A stretch of 64,000 bases of DNA from UMGS1312 sp964631595 (GTDB lineage Bacteria > Bacillota > Clostridia > Oscillospirales > CAG-272). Positions 50,847 to 60,660 of the stretch are shown one piece after another; position 1 is the first letter of the stretch; each line of letters opens with the position of its first letter. A program made the translations under genes and the position numbers. The DNA is taken from positions 1 through 64,000 of the forward strand of contig CAZVXL010000004.1 of NCBI GenBank assembly GCA_964631595.1, in the 5' to 3' direction. Under the pieces are notes generated by a model that was not told the DNA's origin, made no database searches, and saw only the letters and a program-made list of their open reading frames with translations.

Positions 50847-51461
50847 ATGGCAGGAAGAACTCGTAACGAGGTAGAATGGAACAACAGAAGAAATGAGATT
50901 ATGGAGCAATGCTATGAGTGCTATGCCGAGCACGGTCTGCACGGTACTGGTATAAAGCTGCTTGCTACATATTGCGGCTGTACCTCTGCGAATCTTTATG
51001 CTTATTTTAAGAGTATAGATGACATTATAATCGAGTCTACCGAATACTGCATGGGCAAGGTGGAGAGCGATTTCATGCAAAAGGCTCCCACCGATATCGA
51101 GGAGCTGTGGCGCTTCATAGATGAGATCCCGTACTGGACTGCACGTACTCACGGCAGGAAGTACCGCTTGATGTATCAGATATACACGCATCCGAAGTAC
51201 AGAGAGTACGGCAAAGAGTTCTTTGCGGGAGTGGATCAAAGATACACGGAATATGCAAAGCAGCTTGAGGGCAAGCTCGGTATCCCGTATCAAAAGCTGA
51301 CTTCCCTCATATTTATCCTCATCCGCGCCTGCGTTCATTACGCGCTGTTTGAGGATGAGTTTTACCTGAAGGCACAGGTCGAGGTGCTGAAGGAGAGTCT
51401 TGAGATGTTCGTGATGAAGTACAATCCCAAGGCTTCCGAAGCCGTAGCTGCCGCAAAATAA
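50847..51461 (+). CDS. TetR/AcrR family transcriptional regulator
   Basis: 204 residues from ATG 50847 (AAGGAG seven bases upstream). N-terminal helix-turn-helix (about 12-58; GIKLLATYCGCTSANLYAYF) with the typical YAYFKSIDDII recognition end. The C-terminal ligand domain (about 70-200) has no named family. It is divergent from putP, a common arrangement for a local regulator. Inducer unknown. Confidence 0.88.
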   Translation: MAGRTRNEVEWNNRRNEIMEQCYECYAEHGLHGTGIKLLATYCGCTSANLYAYFKSIDDIIIESTEYCMGKVESDFMQKAPTDIEELWRFIDEIPYWTARTHGRKYRLMYQIYTHPKYREYGKEFFAGVDQRYTEYAKQLEGKLGIPYQKLTSLIFILIRACVHYALFEDEFYLKAQVEVLKESLEMFVMKYNPKASEAVAAAK

Positions 51462-51519
51462 GAATATTTTGAGATCTTCACGTCAAGGCTTCGGCTTGAG
51501 GATCTCCCGCGAATAGCAG

Positions 51520-51560
51520 CGCCTCCCGCGACACGGCAGAACCGTCACGGGAGGCGTTTT
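51520..51560 (+). terminator. Terminator of TetR-type gene
   Basis: CGCCTCCCG.../...CGGGAGGCG with inner CGG/CCG pairing, then TTTT. Confidence 0.75.
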
Positions 51561-51713
51561 CCGTAAGCACGAGGATCCCGATGAGGATCGGATGAGCTCG
51601 CAAAAGCGCCTCGGGAGAGGGAATTTCCGAGCTCGGTCTGTCGGAGCGTGTCTGCCGCATTGCTTGCGACTCGGTACGGCTTCTCTGTAATGCTTTGAAT
51701 ATTTTCGGTAAAG

Positions 51714-51745
51714 TGCACTCTGCAGCCTCCGCAGAGTGCATTTTT
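51714..51745 (+). terminator. Strong terminator hairpin without obvious gene
   Basis: TGCACTCTGC-agcctcc-GCAGAGTGCA followed by TTTTT. Confidence 0.75.
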
Positions 51746-51852
51746 GGTATCCGCCTTTCCGTAAAGGATCCGCCTGCCCCATCCGTTTCGTGAGATGCAT
51801 AAGCCTTGCACGGCGGGGAACAATAACAAAAACAGTTGTCGGGGGATATGCG

Positions 51853-53280
51853 ATGAAGGGGACGGGCGATACGCTTTGCGGCGATTTTTCGGCGGATACG
51901 GAAAAGCTTGACAGTATGCTACGCGTCAAGGAGAGCTTTGACATAATCAAGCGTGAGCTGTGCATTGCCGAAAAAAGGATAGCCATGTACTATATTGACG
52001 GCTTCGTGAAGGCGGAGATGATGCAGAAGCTGATGCTCTATCTGGTGACGGTGAAGGATTTCGGAGACGGCTCGGATACGGCGGCGAAGCGCTTTGCCGA
52101 GACCTCGGTGCCGAGCGTTGAGGTCGATGTCTCAGATTCGCTTGACGCACTCATCACGGCGGTGCTTGCGGGATGCACGGCGTTTTTGGCGGAGGGCTTT
52201 GGAAAAAACGCGATAATCATCGATGCTCGGACGTATCCGGCGAGAAGCCCCGATGAGCCCGAAAACGACCGAGTGATGCGCGGCAGTCGCGACGGCTTTG
52301 TGGAGACGATGATATTCAACACCGCGCTTATCCGCAGGAGGATAAGAGATCCGGAGCTGACTGTCGAATATATATCCGCGGGTACAAAGAGCAGGACGGA
52401 TATGGCGCTGTGCTATATGGCGGGCACGGCTGATGCGGAATATGTGAATGAGCTGCGCGAGAGGCTTAGGGGGCTGGAGACTGATTCACTTGTTATGGGA
52501 CACCGAAGCGTGGCGGAGAGCCTTATTCGCAAAAAGTGGTATAATCCGTTTCCGAAGCTGCGCTCCACAGAGCGCCCCGATGCGGCAGCGGCATCTATCC
52601 TCGAGGGGAGCGTTGTGCTGATCTGCGATAACAGTCCGGAGGCGATGATATTCCCGACCACGATATTCGATTTTCTTCAGGAGACCGACGATTACTATTT
52701 CCCGCCGCTGACGGGAACATACCTGCGTATCGTAAGACACGTAGTATTTCTGATGACGATGCTCCTTACGCCGCTGTGGTATCTGCTCCTCGTGAACGAG
52801 GCGTATCTGCCGGAGTGGATGAGCTTTATTATCCCGAGAGATTCCGGAGAGATTCCGATAATAATACAGCTATTTCTGACCGAATTTGCCCTCGACGGCT
52901 TAAAGCTTGCCTCGCTCAATACGCCGAGCGTGCTGTCGAATTCGCTGTCCGTGGTGGGTGCGCTCCTTTTGGGGGATTTCGCAGTGCAGGTGGGGTGGCT
53001 TTCGGCGGATGTCATTTTTTATATGGCGTTCGTGTCCATCGCAAACTTTACGCAGTCGAGCTATGAGCTCGGCTATGCCTTCAAGTATATCCGAATGCTG
53101 CTCCTGCTTCTCACCGCACTTCTCGGCACGTGGGGCTTTGTGCTCGGTATCGCGGTCGCTATCGTTCTTGCGGCGACAAACAATAACACGGTGAACGGCA
53201 AAAGAAGCTATCTCTATCCGCTGATACCGTTCAATAAGGAAGCTATGGCGCGCCTTTTGTTCCGACTGAAAAAGCGCTGA
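51853..53280 (+). CDS. Spore germination protein, GerA/SpoVAF family
   Basis: 475 residues from ATG 51853 (GGGGG seven bases upstream). An N-terminal soluble region (about 1-270) with LICDNSPEAMIFPTTIFDFLQ precedes four or five membrane helices (about 295-450) typical of GerA A-subunits and SpoVAF. These proteins form germinant receptor or Ca-DPA channel parts in the spore inner membrane. No B/C subunits or spoVA genes are next to it. It supports a spore-forming ancestry. Confidence 0.85.
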   Translation: MKGTGDTLCGDFSADTEKLDSMLRVKESFDIIKRELCIAEKRIAMYYIDGFVKAEMMQKLMLYLVTVKDFGDGSDTAAKRFAETSVPSVEVDVSDSLDALITAVLAGCTAFLAEGFGKNAIIIDARTYPARSPDEPENDRVMRGSRDGFVETMIFNTALIRRRIRDPELTVEYISAGTKSRTDMALCYMAGTADAEYVNELRERLRGLETDSLVMGHRSVAESLIRKKWYNPFPKLRSTERPDAAAASILEGSVVLICDNSPEAMIFPTTIFDFLQETDDYYFPPLTGTYLRIVRHVVFLMTMLLTPLWYLLLVNEAYLPEWMSFIIPRDSGEIPIIIQLFLTEFALDGLKLASLNTPSVLSNSLSVVGALLLGDFAVQVGWLSADVIFYMAFVSIANFTQSSYELGYAFKYIRMLLLLLTALLGTWGFVLGIAVAIVLAATNNNTVNGKRSYLYPLIPFNKEAMARLLFRLKKR

Positions 53281-53285
53281 AAAAA

Positions 53286-53318
53286 GCAGGTACACCGTGC
53301 TTCGGTGTACCTGCCTTC
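53286..53318. terminator. Bidirectional terminator
   Basis: GCAGGTACACC/GGTGTACCTGC hairpin; T-run on the minus strand (TTTTT) and CGTTTT on the plus strand. Confidence 0.85.
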
Positions 53319-53321
53319 GTT

Positions 53322-53702
53322 TTAACTGTCACCCTCCGGAAAAGCCATGTCAAAGAGCTCAACCGCACGGCTGAAGCGCTGTGTGAGCCACAGATGACCC
53401 ATAAGAGCCTCAAGTCCGGTGGCACGTCTGTAATCCGCGGCGGTGGCGCTTTTCGGTACATTGCCGTGAACGCAGTTGCGCCCGCGCTTGTACACCGCCA
53501 GCTCCTCCTCGGTCAGCGCCTCCTCTATCCTTCCGAATGCGGCAGATTGCGCCGCCGCCGTGACAAAGGGAAGCACGTAATTTCCGGGATGACCTGCCCC
53601 GAGCGGTGCTGTGATGAGCCTTTGACGTGCGATCAGCTCATAAACGGCGTCGCCTATGTAGGCAAGGCTTGCCGCGGAAACGGATTCCGGTTTAATCTCC
53701 AT
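53322..53702 (-). CDS. mrnC: Mini-ribonuclease III
   Basis: 126 residues, the RNase III catalytic domain without a dsRNA-binding domain. Signature LAYIGDAVYEL (first catalytic carboxylates) and the second motif RATGLEALMGHLWL. It matures 23S rRNA ends in Bacillota. It is usually beside cysS; here it follows the transglutaminase gene by 2 bases, probably in one transcript. Confidence 0.92.
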   Translation of the reverse strand: MEIKPESVSAASLAYIGDAVYELIARQRLITAPLGAGHPGNYVLPFVTAAAQSAAFGRIEEALTEEELAVYKRGRNCVHGNVPKSATAADYRRATGLEALMGHLWLTQRFSRAVELFDMAFPEGDS

Positions 53703-53704
53703 TG

Positions 53705-56700
53705 TTATATGATCCTCTTTATGTATCTGTACTTGATTTTTTCGAAAACGCTCAGTCCGGCATAAGCGGAGACGGTGAGCCTGTCGGTGAAATCGGCAAG
53801 AACGTACATCTCCTCGGGGGTGAGTCCGTGACCGAACTCTACCTTGGCGATAAGCTCGAATATCCGGGAGACGGAGTAGCTTGTGATTCCGCCGAAATCG
53901 TTTTCAAGCCGAGCGGCGTAGCTGCTGTACTGCTCACCCGTGTTCGGGGGATATCCCAAAAGCCTCAGCAGACGGAGCACCGTGTCGTCAAATTCCTTCG
54001 CGATCGGCAGAGTATCAAGCTTGCCGCTTCGCAGAAGCTCCGTGTCCATCGCCGTTATTATGTGGCGATGCCTGTCGGCAACGGCGTTTTCCGCCTTTTT
54101 GACAATGTGGCGGATTACGAGCTTTGCGACGAGGAACAGCAGTGCGGCGGCGAGGGCACATATGATGACTATTGCCGCAATATAAAGCGGGTTCGTGGGC
54201 TCCTCCTCCACTTCCTCCTCGGGTACCACGATCTCGTCGGGAAGCTCCTCCACGACGTCGTCCGGCACCTCGGGCTCGGGCTCGGGAATCGGCTCCTCCT
54301 CGGGTACCTCGGGCTCGGGCGGAGTCGGGTCTGCGATCTCACCGCCGTCGCTCTCCTCGGCTTCGATCGGCTTATACATCTGCTCCATGTAATCGGGCAC
54401 AGTTTCATAAGCGACCCAGCCGATCATGGGGTAGTATACCTCGATCCAAGCATGAGCGTTGCTGTCAAGTGCAAAGCCCTTGTATTTGGCGGGAGCACCC
54501 TCGGAATAATTGCGGGCAAAATCGTTTACGAGATAGCCCTCACAGTACCTTACGGAATAGCCGTATTCGCGCAGAAGCGCGGCTGCCGCAGTGGCAAAGT
54601 GGGAGCAGTATCCGTTCTTGGTCTCGGAGAGGAAGGAGTCAAGCACTGTCATCTCGGTCTCACCTGTATACGGAGTCGGCTCAAGCGTGTAGGTGTAGCC
54701 CTCGCTCAGATGATCTATCACCGTCATGACAACATCGTGCTGATTTACAGTCGCACCGTGCTTGTTCTCGTAGATCGGAGTGCTGCCGCTCACCCTTGTG
54801 TTGCGGGTGTAGCCCGCATCGTCAAGCAGCTTTTCGGCAAGCTGTGTTACGGTAGCGCTGTATACGGGACTGCTGTAGTGGAGATATGCCCACTCACGGT
54901 AGTCATCCTCGATCTCCGTGAATTTCAGAAGCCGCTCTACTTCCGCCGCGCGCTCCTCGGGAGACATTGCGATGTATTGGGCGAGAAGCGAATCTCCGAC
55001 GCGCTCGGGATAGCCGTAGCGCTTACATTCCTCAAGGAACAGTCTGTCAAGGTCGGACAGATCCGTCATGGAGATGTTGACCGTGCCCCTGCCGGTGTCG
55101 TATTTCCGCAGCTCCTCCGATTTTTGAGCCTCAAGCACGCGAACCGCATCGTCGCATATCTCCGTGTACTTTAAGAACAGCTTGAAATATTCGATGCTTC
55201 CGGTGAGACCGGCGCTGACGTTTGCGCCGTTCAGCTTCGATGTGAAGGATACGGTGCTGTAATCCACGTCGGACTTGAAGAAGCGTGAGGAATAGATCGA
55301 ATCGAAGTAGGGAGAGTATTTTGCGGCGTTGCTCTCGAGAGAGTCATAGCCGAGTATGCCGAGATCGCTGTTGACAGTGGGCGGAGCGTAGATTATAAGG
55401 CTCTCCCCGTTGATCCGCCTGATGTGTATCTGACGGACGTCGAAGCCGTAGTTTGAGAATCTCAGCGCGGGATTCTTGTCGGTAATGTTTACCGAGGTCG
55501 GGAACATATATCCGAGAAATTCGGTTTTAAGCGTATCGGGCGTAAAGCTTTTTCCGAACAGCTTGCGGTATTCCACAACATCCTCCGACGTGCCGGAGGT
55601 CCACGTGCCCGTGTCTCTGTCAAAGCTCATGCCGATCCAGCCTCGGAGATACACGGGATCCGCGCGTTCCGTTTCCACGGCGAGCATCTGGATCTCCTTG
55701 TACTCGGGAGAATCGTAGGTGAGCGTACGCGGAGTGAGCTCCGCCACGTTGCCCATGTTGTTGAGGTCTATGTCATCGCCTCGGAGATATGCGGTGACAT
55801 ACTCACGGGCGACCGATACGGGATCGTTTATGAAATCAATTGTGAGAAAATTACCCGAGACGGTGGCAAAGGGAAGCCATACCGCGCAAGCCGCGAGGAT
55901 CACGGCGGTGCCTCCCGCATATCCGCTGGCGGACAGTGTTTTGCGTACAAGAGATTCGGCGCTGTTTCTTTCGCGGCGCTTTTCGCGCTCTGCGTCGGCT
56001 TTGACTTTTTTCTCCGCCTTTCTTTCGGCGGCACGGCGAGCCTTGGCTTCCTTCGGGAGCGCGGCAAATTCCTTCTTTTCCCTGCGACGCGCGAGCTTTT
56101 CCGCCTTTCTTTCGGCAACCTTTGCTTTTGCGGCGGCTCTCTTTTCGCTCTTTTCTTTCTTTTTGATATCCTTTAGGCGGTCCTTTTCCGCTTTACGTGC
56201 AGCCGCCTTCTTCTTTTTGTCGAGAGTGTATACGGAGGAACGGGCAAGACGTGCCTCCTTTTTCTCTCCGGTCAGCTCAAGGGAGATGGCGTATGCCTTG
56301 GCGGCGGCGCGCTTGAGGGCGGCTTTTTCCGCCTTTTTCGCAAGACGCTTTTCGCGCTTTGCCTTCTTTTTCGCCGCCTTCCTTTCCTTGCGCTCGATGC
56401 GCCTTGCCTCATAATTGCTGAATTTTCTCTCGTAGAGGAGCAGAGCTATCTCACCGAGAATAAATATCAGAACGAGCGATACGCCGGCGTTCCCGCGTGT
56501 CAGGTTGTACATGAATACGGGGACGATCACGACGACACTCAAAATGACGGCGAAGACGGTATGCACCTTGCGGAGAAGGGAGAATGCGAGAATTATCGCT
56601 ATGACTGCGGCAAGCACGGCACAGCCGACATCGGTCACAAGCGAATCCGCCGCGCAGTATGAGGCGGATCCGACGGTGTATTCACCGAAGGCAGTGTAGC

Positions 56701-57157
56701 CGAGCTCCACCATGTGCATCAGCGCGGTGTTGATGAGACAGCGCACACCGTCGTATATCAGCAGAAACGGATTTGACGACAGTGCGGCGAGCACGGCGAC
56801 CCCGAAAACGGCGCCGCCGAGCGGAACGAGAAGCCGTGTACGGCTGTTCCACGCAGATGCGGAGCAGAGAACGGTCAAAATGAGAGATGCGAGTGCAAGA
56901 GCGGGAATACTTCCGCTGCCGCCGTCTCCGTAGATGCCGATTCCGTCTCCGACAAACAGTGTGAGCCCGAATACGCCGCAGAACAGCACGAGCGAGCGAA
57001 GCACCCAGCCGATGAGATAGAGGGGCAGGGACAGCTCCGCGCCCGGCCTGCACAGGATCGGCAGGAGGGGCGAGGGCTTTGCGCCTCTGCGAGCCTTCTT
57101 GACCGAGGTGCGGCGGCGCTTGTCTGCGGTCTTCTTTCGTGTTTTTATATTCTTCAT
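53705..57157 (-). CDS. Large membrane protein with transglutaminase-like domain
   Basis: 1150 residues. Order: basic N terminus, a set of membrane helices (about 45-235), an extreme Lys/Arg/Ala/Glu-rich segment (about 245-410), another helix (about 413-435), an outer region, and a transglutaminase-like core with C851 (NGYCSHFA), H902 (SNAHAWIEVY) and a third residue near 919 (YETVPD). A Pro/Glu-rich linker, a helix and a cytoplasmic DUF4129-like tail follow. Proteins of this type sit with MoxR and DUF58 genes, as here. Role probably in cell-envelope protein processing or assembly; substrate unknown. Confidence 0.85.
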   Translation of the reverse strand: MKNIKTRKKTADKRRRTSVKKARRGAKPSPLLPILCRPGAELSLPLYLIGWVLRSLVLFCGVFGLTLFVGDGIGIYGDGGSGSIPALALASLILTVLCSASAWNSRTRLLVPLGGAVFGVAVLAALSSNPFLLIYDGVRCLINTALMHMVELGYTAFGEYTVGSASYCAADSLVTDVGCAVLAAVIAIILAFSLLRKVHTVFAVILSVVVIVPVFMYNLTRGNAGVSLVLIFILGEIALLLYERKFSNYEARRIERKERKAAKKKAKREKRLAKKAEKAALKRAAAKAYAISLELTGEKKEARLARSSVYTLDKKKKAAARKAEKDRLKDIKKKEKSEKRAAAKAKVAERKAEKLARRREKKEFAALPKEAKARRAAERKAEKKVKADAEREKRRERNSAESLVRKTLSASGYAGGTAVILAACAVWLPFATVSGNFLTIDFINDPVSVAREYVTAYLRGDDIDLNNMGNVAELTPRTLTYDSPEYKEIQMLAVETERADPVYLRGWIGMSFDRDTGTWTSGTSEDVVEYRKLFGKSFTPDTLKTEFLGYMFPTSVNITDKNPALRFSNYGFDVRQIHIRRINGESLIIYAPPTVNSDLGILGYDSLESNAAKYSPYFDSIYSSRFFKSDVDYSTVSFTSKLNGANVSAGLTGSIEYFKLFLKYTEICDDAVRVLEAQKSEELRKYDTGRGTVNISMTDLSDLDRLFLEECKRYGYPERVGDSLLAQYIAMSPEERAAEVERLLKFTEIEDDYREWAYLHYSSPVYSATVTQLAEKLLDDAGYTRNTRVSGSTPIYENKHGATVNQHDVVMTVIDHLSEGYTYTLEPTPYTGETEMTVLDSFLSETKNGYCSHFATAAAALLREYGYSVRYCEGYLVNDFARNYSEGAPAKYKGFALDSNAHAWIEVYYPMIGWVAYETVPDYMEQMYKPIEAEESDGGEIADPTPPEPEVPEEEPIPEPEPEVPDDVVEELPDEIVVPEEEVEEEPTNPLYIAAIVIICALAAALLFLVAKLVIRHIVKKAENAVADRHRHIITAMDTELLRSGKLDTLPIAKEFDDTVLRLLRLLGYPPNTGEQYSSYAARLENDFGGITSYSVSRIFELIAKVEFGHGLTPEEMYVLADFTDRLTVSAYAGLSVFEKIKYRYIKRII

Positions 57158-57183
57158 TTACAGATAGTGCCTTTCAGTTAAGC

Positions 57184-58848
57184 TCAAATGGCGGAGGTGA
57201 AGCGAAGTCCTCCGTCGGCTCCCGCTTCCGCCGAGAATTGCCTTGTACCGATGCCGCTTCGCGCGAGCTCCGCGCTCATCGCTCTTGCGGAGACCGCTCT
57301 GTCGGCTTCATTTGCCCAAATGCCGCTCGGAGAGGCGATAAGCACCTCTGCGATACATCCCGAGCCGGCACCGCCGAAGGCGGCGGGAATTTGAGAAAAT
57401 ACGGCGGCGGAGTTGAGATCGGTGTTGGCGCTGACGATGCGGAGCGTGACTCCCGACGATTGATCTATCGCCATGGCGAGCTTTGAGAATACAAGACTGT
57501 CCCTGCACACCGGCGCGGTGTAGAATCGCAGGAGAGACGGATCCTCGTGGATATCACTTGCGCTTGACAGCACGCCGATCCCGTTTTCCGAGCGACTGTC
57601 GGGGTACAGAACGGTACACGCCGAGCCGCGTCTGACCTCGTGGCGCATAACGGAGAGAGCAAGCTCTATCGCACTGTCGGCGGCAAGCTCACCTGCATAC
57701 GGCAGCTTATCCCGATCGAACTTGGACGGCTTCTTTCGGATCACGTCGCCGTCACCGTCGCATATCGCAACGGCAAGTCGCGCTATCCGCTCGGCATTGC
57801 CGCGACGGATGTGGCGGGCACCCCTTCGGGTGGCGATCTCGGAGACGTTCATCCCGTCTTCCGTGTCGGTATCCGCTATAAGGGCGAGCTTCTCGTCGGT
57901 AACGCCGAGTGCGGCAAGCCTGTCGGCTATATCGCCCGAGCCGCCCGTGCTCTCACTTCCTCCGGCATCTCCGACGGATTTTGCCGATGCGACGGCGGCA
58001 CTTTGCTCCGCCTTGCCTCTGCGCCGCCGCTTCCGCTTGCCCGTGTCCGATTGCTTCTTCGGGGCGGCGGGGGCGTAGGCATCCTCTCCCGCAAAGGAAA
58101 GGTCACAGAGTATGTAGGTGTGATTGTCGGTATTTGAGGAAAAGCTTTTTACCTGAAGCTCATCCGATTTTGAGGACAGCTTCCAGTGTATGTTCTTTAT
58201 GGGGTCGCCGGCGACGTAGCCTCGGATATCCGAGGGCTCGGCGTATTCCGCCGAATCGGAGCGTTTGACCGCCGAGGTCGGCAGATCCGTGTCGGAGCTG
58301 TCGGAATCCGCCGCCATCGCGATGCTTCTCGGATAAACGATGACGGTGCGGTGAAGCTCAAGCTTCAGCTCGGTGCGGAACAGCCCGAATACGTCACCGA
58401 TGTAGAGGTATTTCACGCCGATATCGTATGAGCCTCTGAGAGGAAAGCTGACCTTGCTGCTGATAATGTGCGCTCCCATAGGCACAAGAGTGATCCGCAT
58501 AAGCTCATCGCGGCATACCGCCGCATTCTCCGACGGCAGAGTGACCACCGTCTCAACAAACGGGAAGGGAATAGGGGTTTCATTGATGAGCTTTATCTCG
58601 TAGCTGACGGGCTGCCCCTTGTCTACCCGAGTGTTGTCACATTCCGTGTAGACCTTGATGCCGGCTCTTGCGATAATAAGGTAGAGGATCGACAGCACGG
58701 GAATGATGAGCAGGAATATAAACAGTATCGCGGAGGCGGGAGAGCGGAGCGCCTGAGTGAAGACGAGGCTCACCGCAAGCAGCAATACGTATATAAGAGT
58801 GCCGACTCTCGGTGCGAGAAACCGTGGTTTTTTGTTCTTTGTGTTCAT
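57184..58848 (-). CDS. DUF58 domain protein
   Basis: 554 residues. Two N-terminal membrane helices (about 15-62), a beta-rich section, and DUF58 with the signature DIRGYVAGDPIKNIHWKLSSKSDELQVK (quoted in part; about 208-235). The usual vWA-like second half is interrupted by a low-complexity Ala/Ser/Gly stretch (about 255-310). DUF58 proteins act with MoxR AAA+ ATPases; exact role unknown. Between moxR and the transglutaminase gene. Confidence 0.87.
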   Translation of the reverse strand: MNTKNKKPRFLAPRVGTLIYVLLLAVSLVFTQALRSPASAILFIFLLIIPVLSILYLIIARAGIKVYTECDNTRVDKGQPVSYEIKLINETPIPFPFVETVVTLPSENAAVCRDELMRITLVPMGAHIISSKVSFPLRGSYDIGVKYLYIGDVFGLFRTELKLELHRTVIVYPRSIAMAADSDSSDTDLPTSAVKRSDSAEYAEPSDIRGYVAGDPIKNIHWKLSSKSDELQVKSFSSNTDNHTYILCDLSFAGEDAYAPAAPKKQSDTGKRKRRRRGKAEQSAAVASAKSVGDAGGSESTGGSGDIADRLAALGVTDEKLALIADTDTEDGMNVSEIATRRGARHIRRGNAERIARLAVAICDGDGDVIRKKPSKFDRDKLPYAGELAADSAIELALSVMRHEVRRGSACTVLYPDSRSENGIGVLSSASDIHEDPSLLRFYTAPVCRDSLVFSKLAMAIDQSSGVTLRIVSANTDLNSAAVFSQIPAAFGGAGSGCIAEVLIASPSGIWANEADRAVSARAMSAELARSGIGTRQFSAEAGADGGLRFTSAI

Positions 58849-58883
58849 GTGCTATTATCCGCTTTTCTTAGGATTTTGGGCAC

Positions 58884-59840
58884 TCATCTGCCGGTCACGA
58901 AGGGAACCTCCACCGAGGCGAGGATATCCTTCAGTATATCGGTCTTGGATTCGCGGTTGATCCTTGCCTCTTGGCTGAGGATTATGCGGTGCGCCGTTGC
59001 GGGCAGGAACAGAGCGGATACGTCCTCGGGGGTAACGTAGTCTCTGCCGGATACGAATGCGTAGGCTCTTGCAAGGCGCATCAGTGCAACGGAGGCACGG
59101 GGAGATGCGCCGAGAGAGATCGAGGGGCTCTTGCGCGTAGCCTGAATAAGAGACACTATGTATTTGCAGATGGCGGTGTCCATGCGTATGGATTCAACCG
59201 CACCGATGATCTCCTTGATCTCGGCGGCGTTCGAGACTGCGACAACGGAGGAAAGCGGGTTCTGCTCACGTCTGCCGACGACGATGGAAAGCTCCTCCGC
59301 CTCACTGGGATAGCCCATGGAGAGCCTGAGTGAGAAACGGTCAAGCTGTGCCTCGGGAAGCGGATACGTGCCGACGTAGCCCGAGGGGTTCTGAGTTGCG
59401 ATGACGATAAAGGGAGAGGGAAGGGGATGCGTGTTTCCGTCAACGGTCACACTGCCCTCCTCCATTGCCTCCAAAAGAGAGGACTGCGTCTTGGGAGATG
59501 CGCGGTTGATCTCGTCTGCCAAGAGAAGATTGCACATCGCAAGTCCCTCACGGAATTCGAATTTTTCCGTGCCCTTGTTGTACATATAAAAGCCGGTGAT
59601 GTCCGATGCCATAACATCGGGGGTAAACTGCGCGCGGCGGAAATCAAGCCCCGCGGCACGGGAGATCGCCGCGACCATAGTCGTTTTTCCGACGCCGGGA
59701 ACGTCCTCTATCAGAACGTGTCCGCCCGCAAGCATTGCGGAAAGCAGGAGAACAAGCTCTCCTCTTTTGCCTACAACGACCTTTTCGGTCTGTTCGATTA
59801 TTGCATTGACCTTGCTCTGGAGCTCGCGTATTTCACTCAT
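58884..59840 (-). CDS. MoxR family AAA+ ATPase
   Basis: 318 residues. Walker A GVGKTT (about 45-50), Walker B LLLADEINRASPKTQSSLLEAMEE, sensor ATQNPSGYVGTYPLPEAQLDRF and C-terminal lid. MoxR proteins work as chaperones for vWA/DUF58 partners, here encoded 35 bases downstream. First gene of moxR-DUF58-transglutaminase-mrnC. AAAGGAC precedes the ATG. Confidence 0.95.
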   Translation of the reverse strand: MSEIRELQSKVNAIIEQTEKVVVGKRGELVLLLSAMLAGGHVLIEDVPGVGKTTMVAAISRAAGLDFRRAQFTPDVMASDITGFYMYNKGTEKFEFREGLAMCNLLLADEINRASPKTQSSLLEAMEEGSVTVDGNTHPLPSPFIVIATQNPSGYVGTYPLPEAQLDRFSLRLSMGYPSEAEELSIVVGRREQNPLSSVVAVSNAAEIKEIIGAVESIRMDTAICKYIVSLIQATRKSPSISLGASPRASVALMRLARAYAFVSGRDYVTPEDVSALFLPATAHRIILSQEARINRESKTDILKDILASVEVPFVTGR

Positions 59841-60165
59841 GTGATTTGTCCTTTCGTACTCTTTTTGAAAAGAATGTCGGTGTATGTTTGTTATATTTCA
59901 CCATAACAAGCTAATTTTATCATGAATGAGAGGAAAACGCAATATAAAAAAACGCGCCGGTGCGGCTGTGGGAGGCTCTTGCGAAAAAGTTTACATATTC
60001 GGCACAATTCATTTGAAATTGAGACCTTCCCGCCGAGCCTCTCGTGCCGTGCCGAGACCGATCGGGCGACAAGGGCACGGAGGTGCGGCGAAAACGCGCC
60101 GGAACGGCAGCACGGGAGGAGCGAGGAGGGGAGAGGTGCTCTTTTTACAAAACCGCCAAAACCAC
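59841..60165. other. Intergenic region, nothing recognised
   Basis: Divergent control region of moxR and the SRP RNA transcript. GC-rich middle (60030-60130) without a coding pattern. Confidence 0.5.
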
Positions 60166-60194
60166 TTGCAAAGATGAGCGGATTGTGTTATAAT
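60166..60194 (+). promoter_or_regulatory. Promoter of SRP RNA-dnaX region
   Basis: TTGCAA (60166-60171), 17-bp spacer, TATAAT (60189-60194). A second candidate nearer the RNA is TTGCAG (60263)-16 bp-TATATT (60285-60290). Confidence 0.7.
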
Positions 60195-60330
60195 GTACGC
60201 ATAAAGCTCGGCTTGACCGGTCTGTGCGGCGGCATATGATGCGTCGGTCGCATAAGGGACTATTGCAGGCAGATGCTTTTACTCTATATTGAAGCGTCGA
60301 TCTATGTGCGCCGAGGCTCGGCGGACAAAT

Positions 60331-60604
60331 AAGGCCATACCAGTCGGGGAGGCAGCGGATCCCTGTACCCGCAATCCGCTTAGCGGGGATGGCATCCTCG
60401 GGTGAGAGCAGGCGTTGTTCTCAGCGCCCGCGTATTCCGTGTTGATAAATGGGTCTTGTGCAATTTGCGGCTGTGAATCATGTCAGGTGGGGAACCAAGC
60501 AGCATTAAGCAGTGCGGCGAATGTGCCACAAGGCTGCCTGTTTTGAGCGGGAGCGAGGGAAGGCGGGTGGAACGCCTTGCCCGAGCCCGAGGTGTATGGT
60601 CTTA
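60331..60604 (+). ncRNA. ffs: Signal recognition particle RNA, large bacterial type
   Basis: About 274 nt. Ends pair: AAGGCCATAC (60331-60340) with GTATGGTCTT (60594-60603). The 5' Alu-like part has GGGGAGGCAGCGGATCCCTG and GCAATCCGC, typical of Clostridia SRP RNA. The S domain (about 60450-60535) has ATGTCAGG-tggGGAAcc-AAGCAGCA with the GGAA-type tip and the symmetric loop bound by Ffh. Location directly upstream of dnaX-ybaB-recR is the same as scr in B. subtilis. Confidence 0.93.
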
Positions 60605-60660
60605 TTTGGGTGCCGAGCCGATCTGCGGAGCACCGGTCGAGCGCGCCTGTCAGCCTGTGA

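Larger units (their letters stand above)
51462..51852. other. 390-bp intergenic region with two hairpins
   Basis: Contains the terminator of the TetR gene (51520-51560), then about 150 bp without a recognised gene, a perfect 10-bp terminator hairpin (51714-51745), and about 105 bp before the germination gene. The terminator without an obvious gene before it could belong to a short untranslated RNA. Confidence 0.4.
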
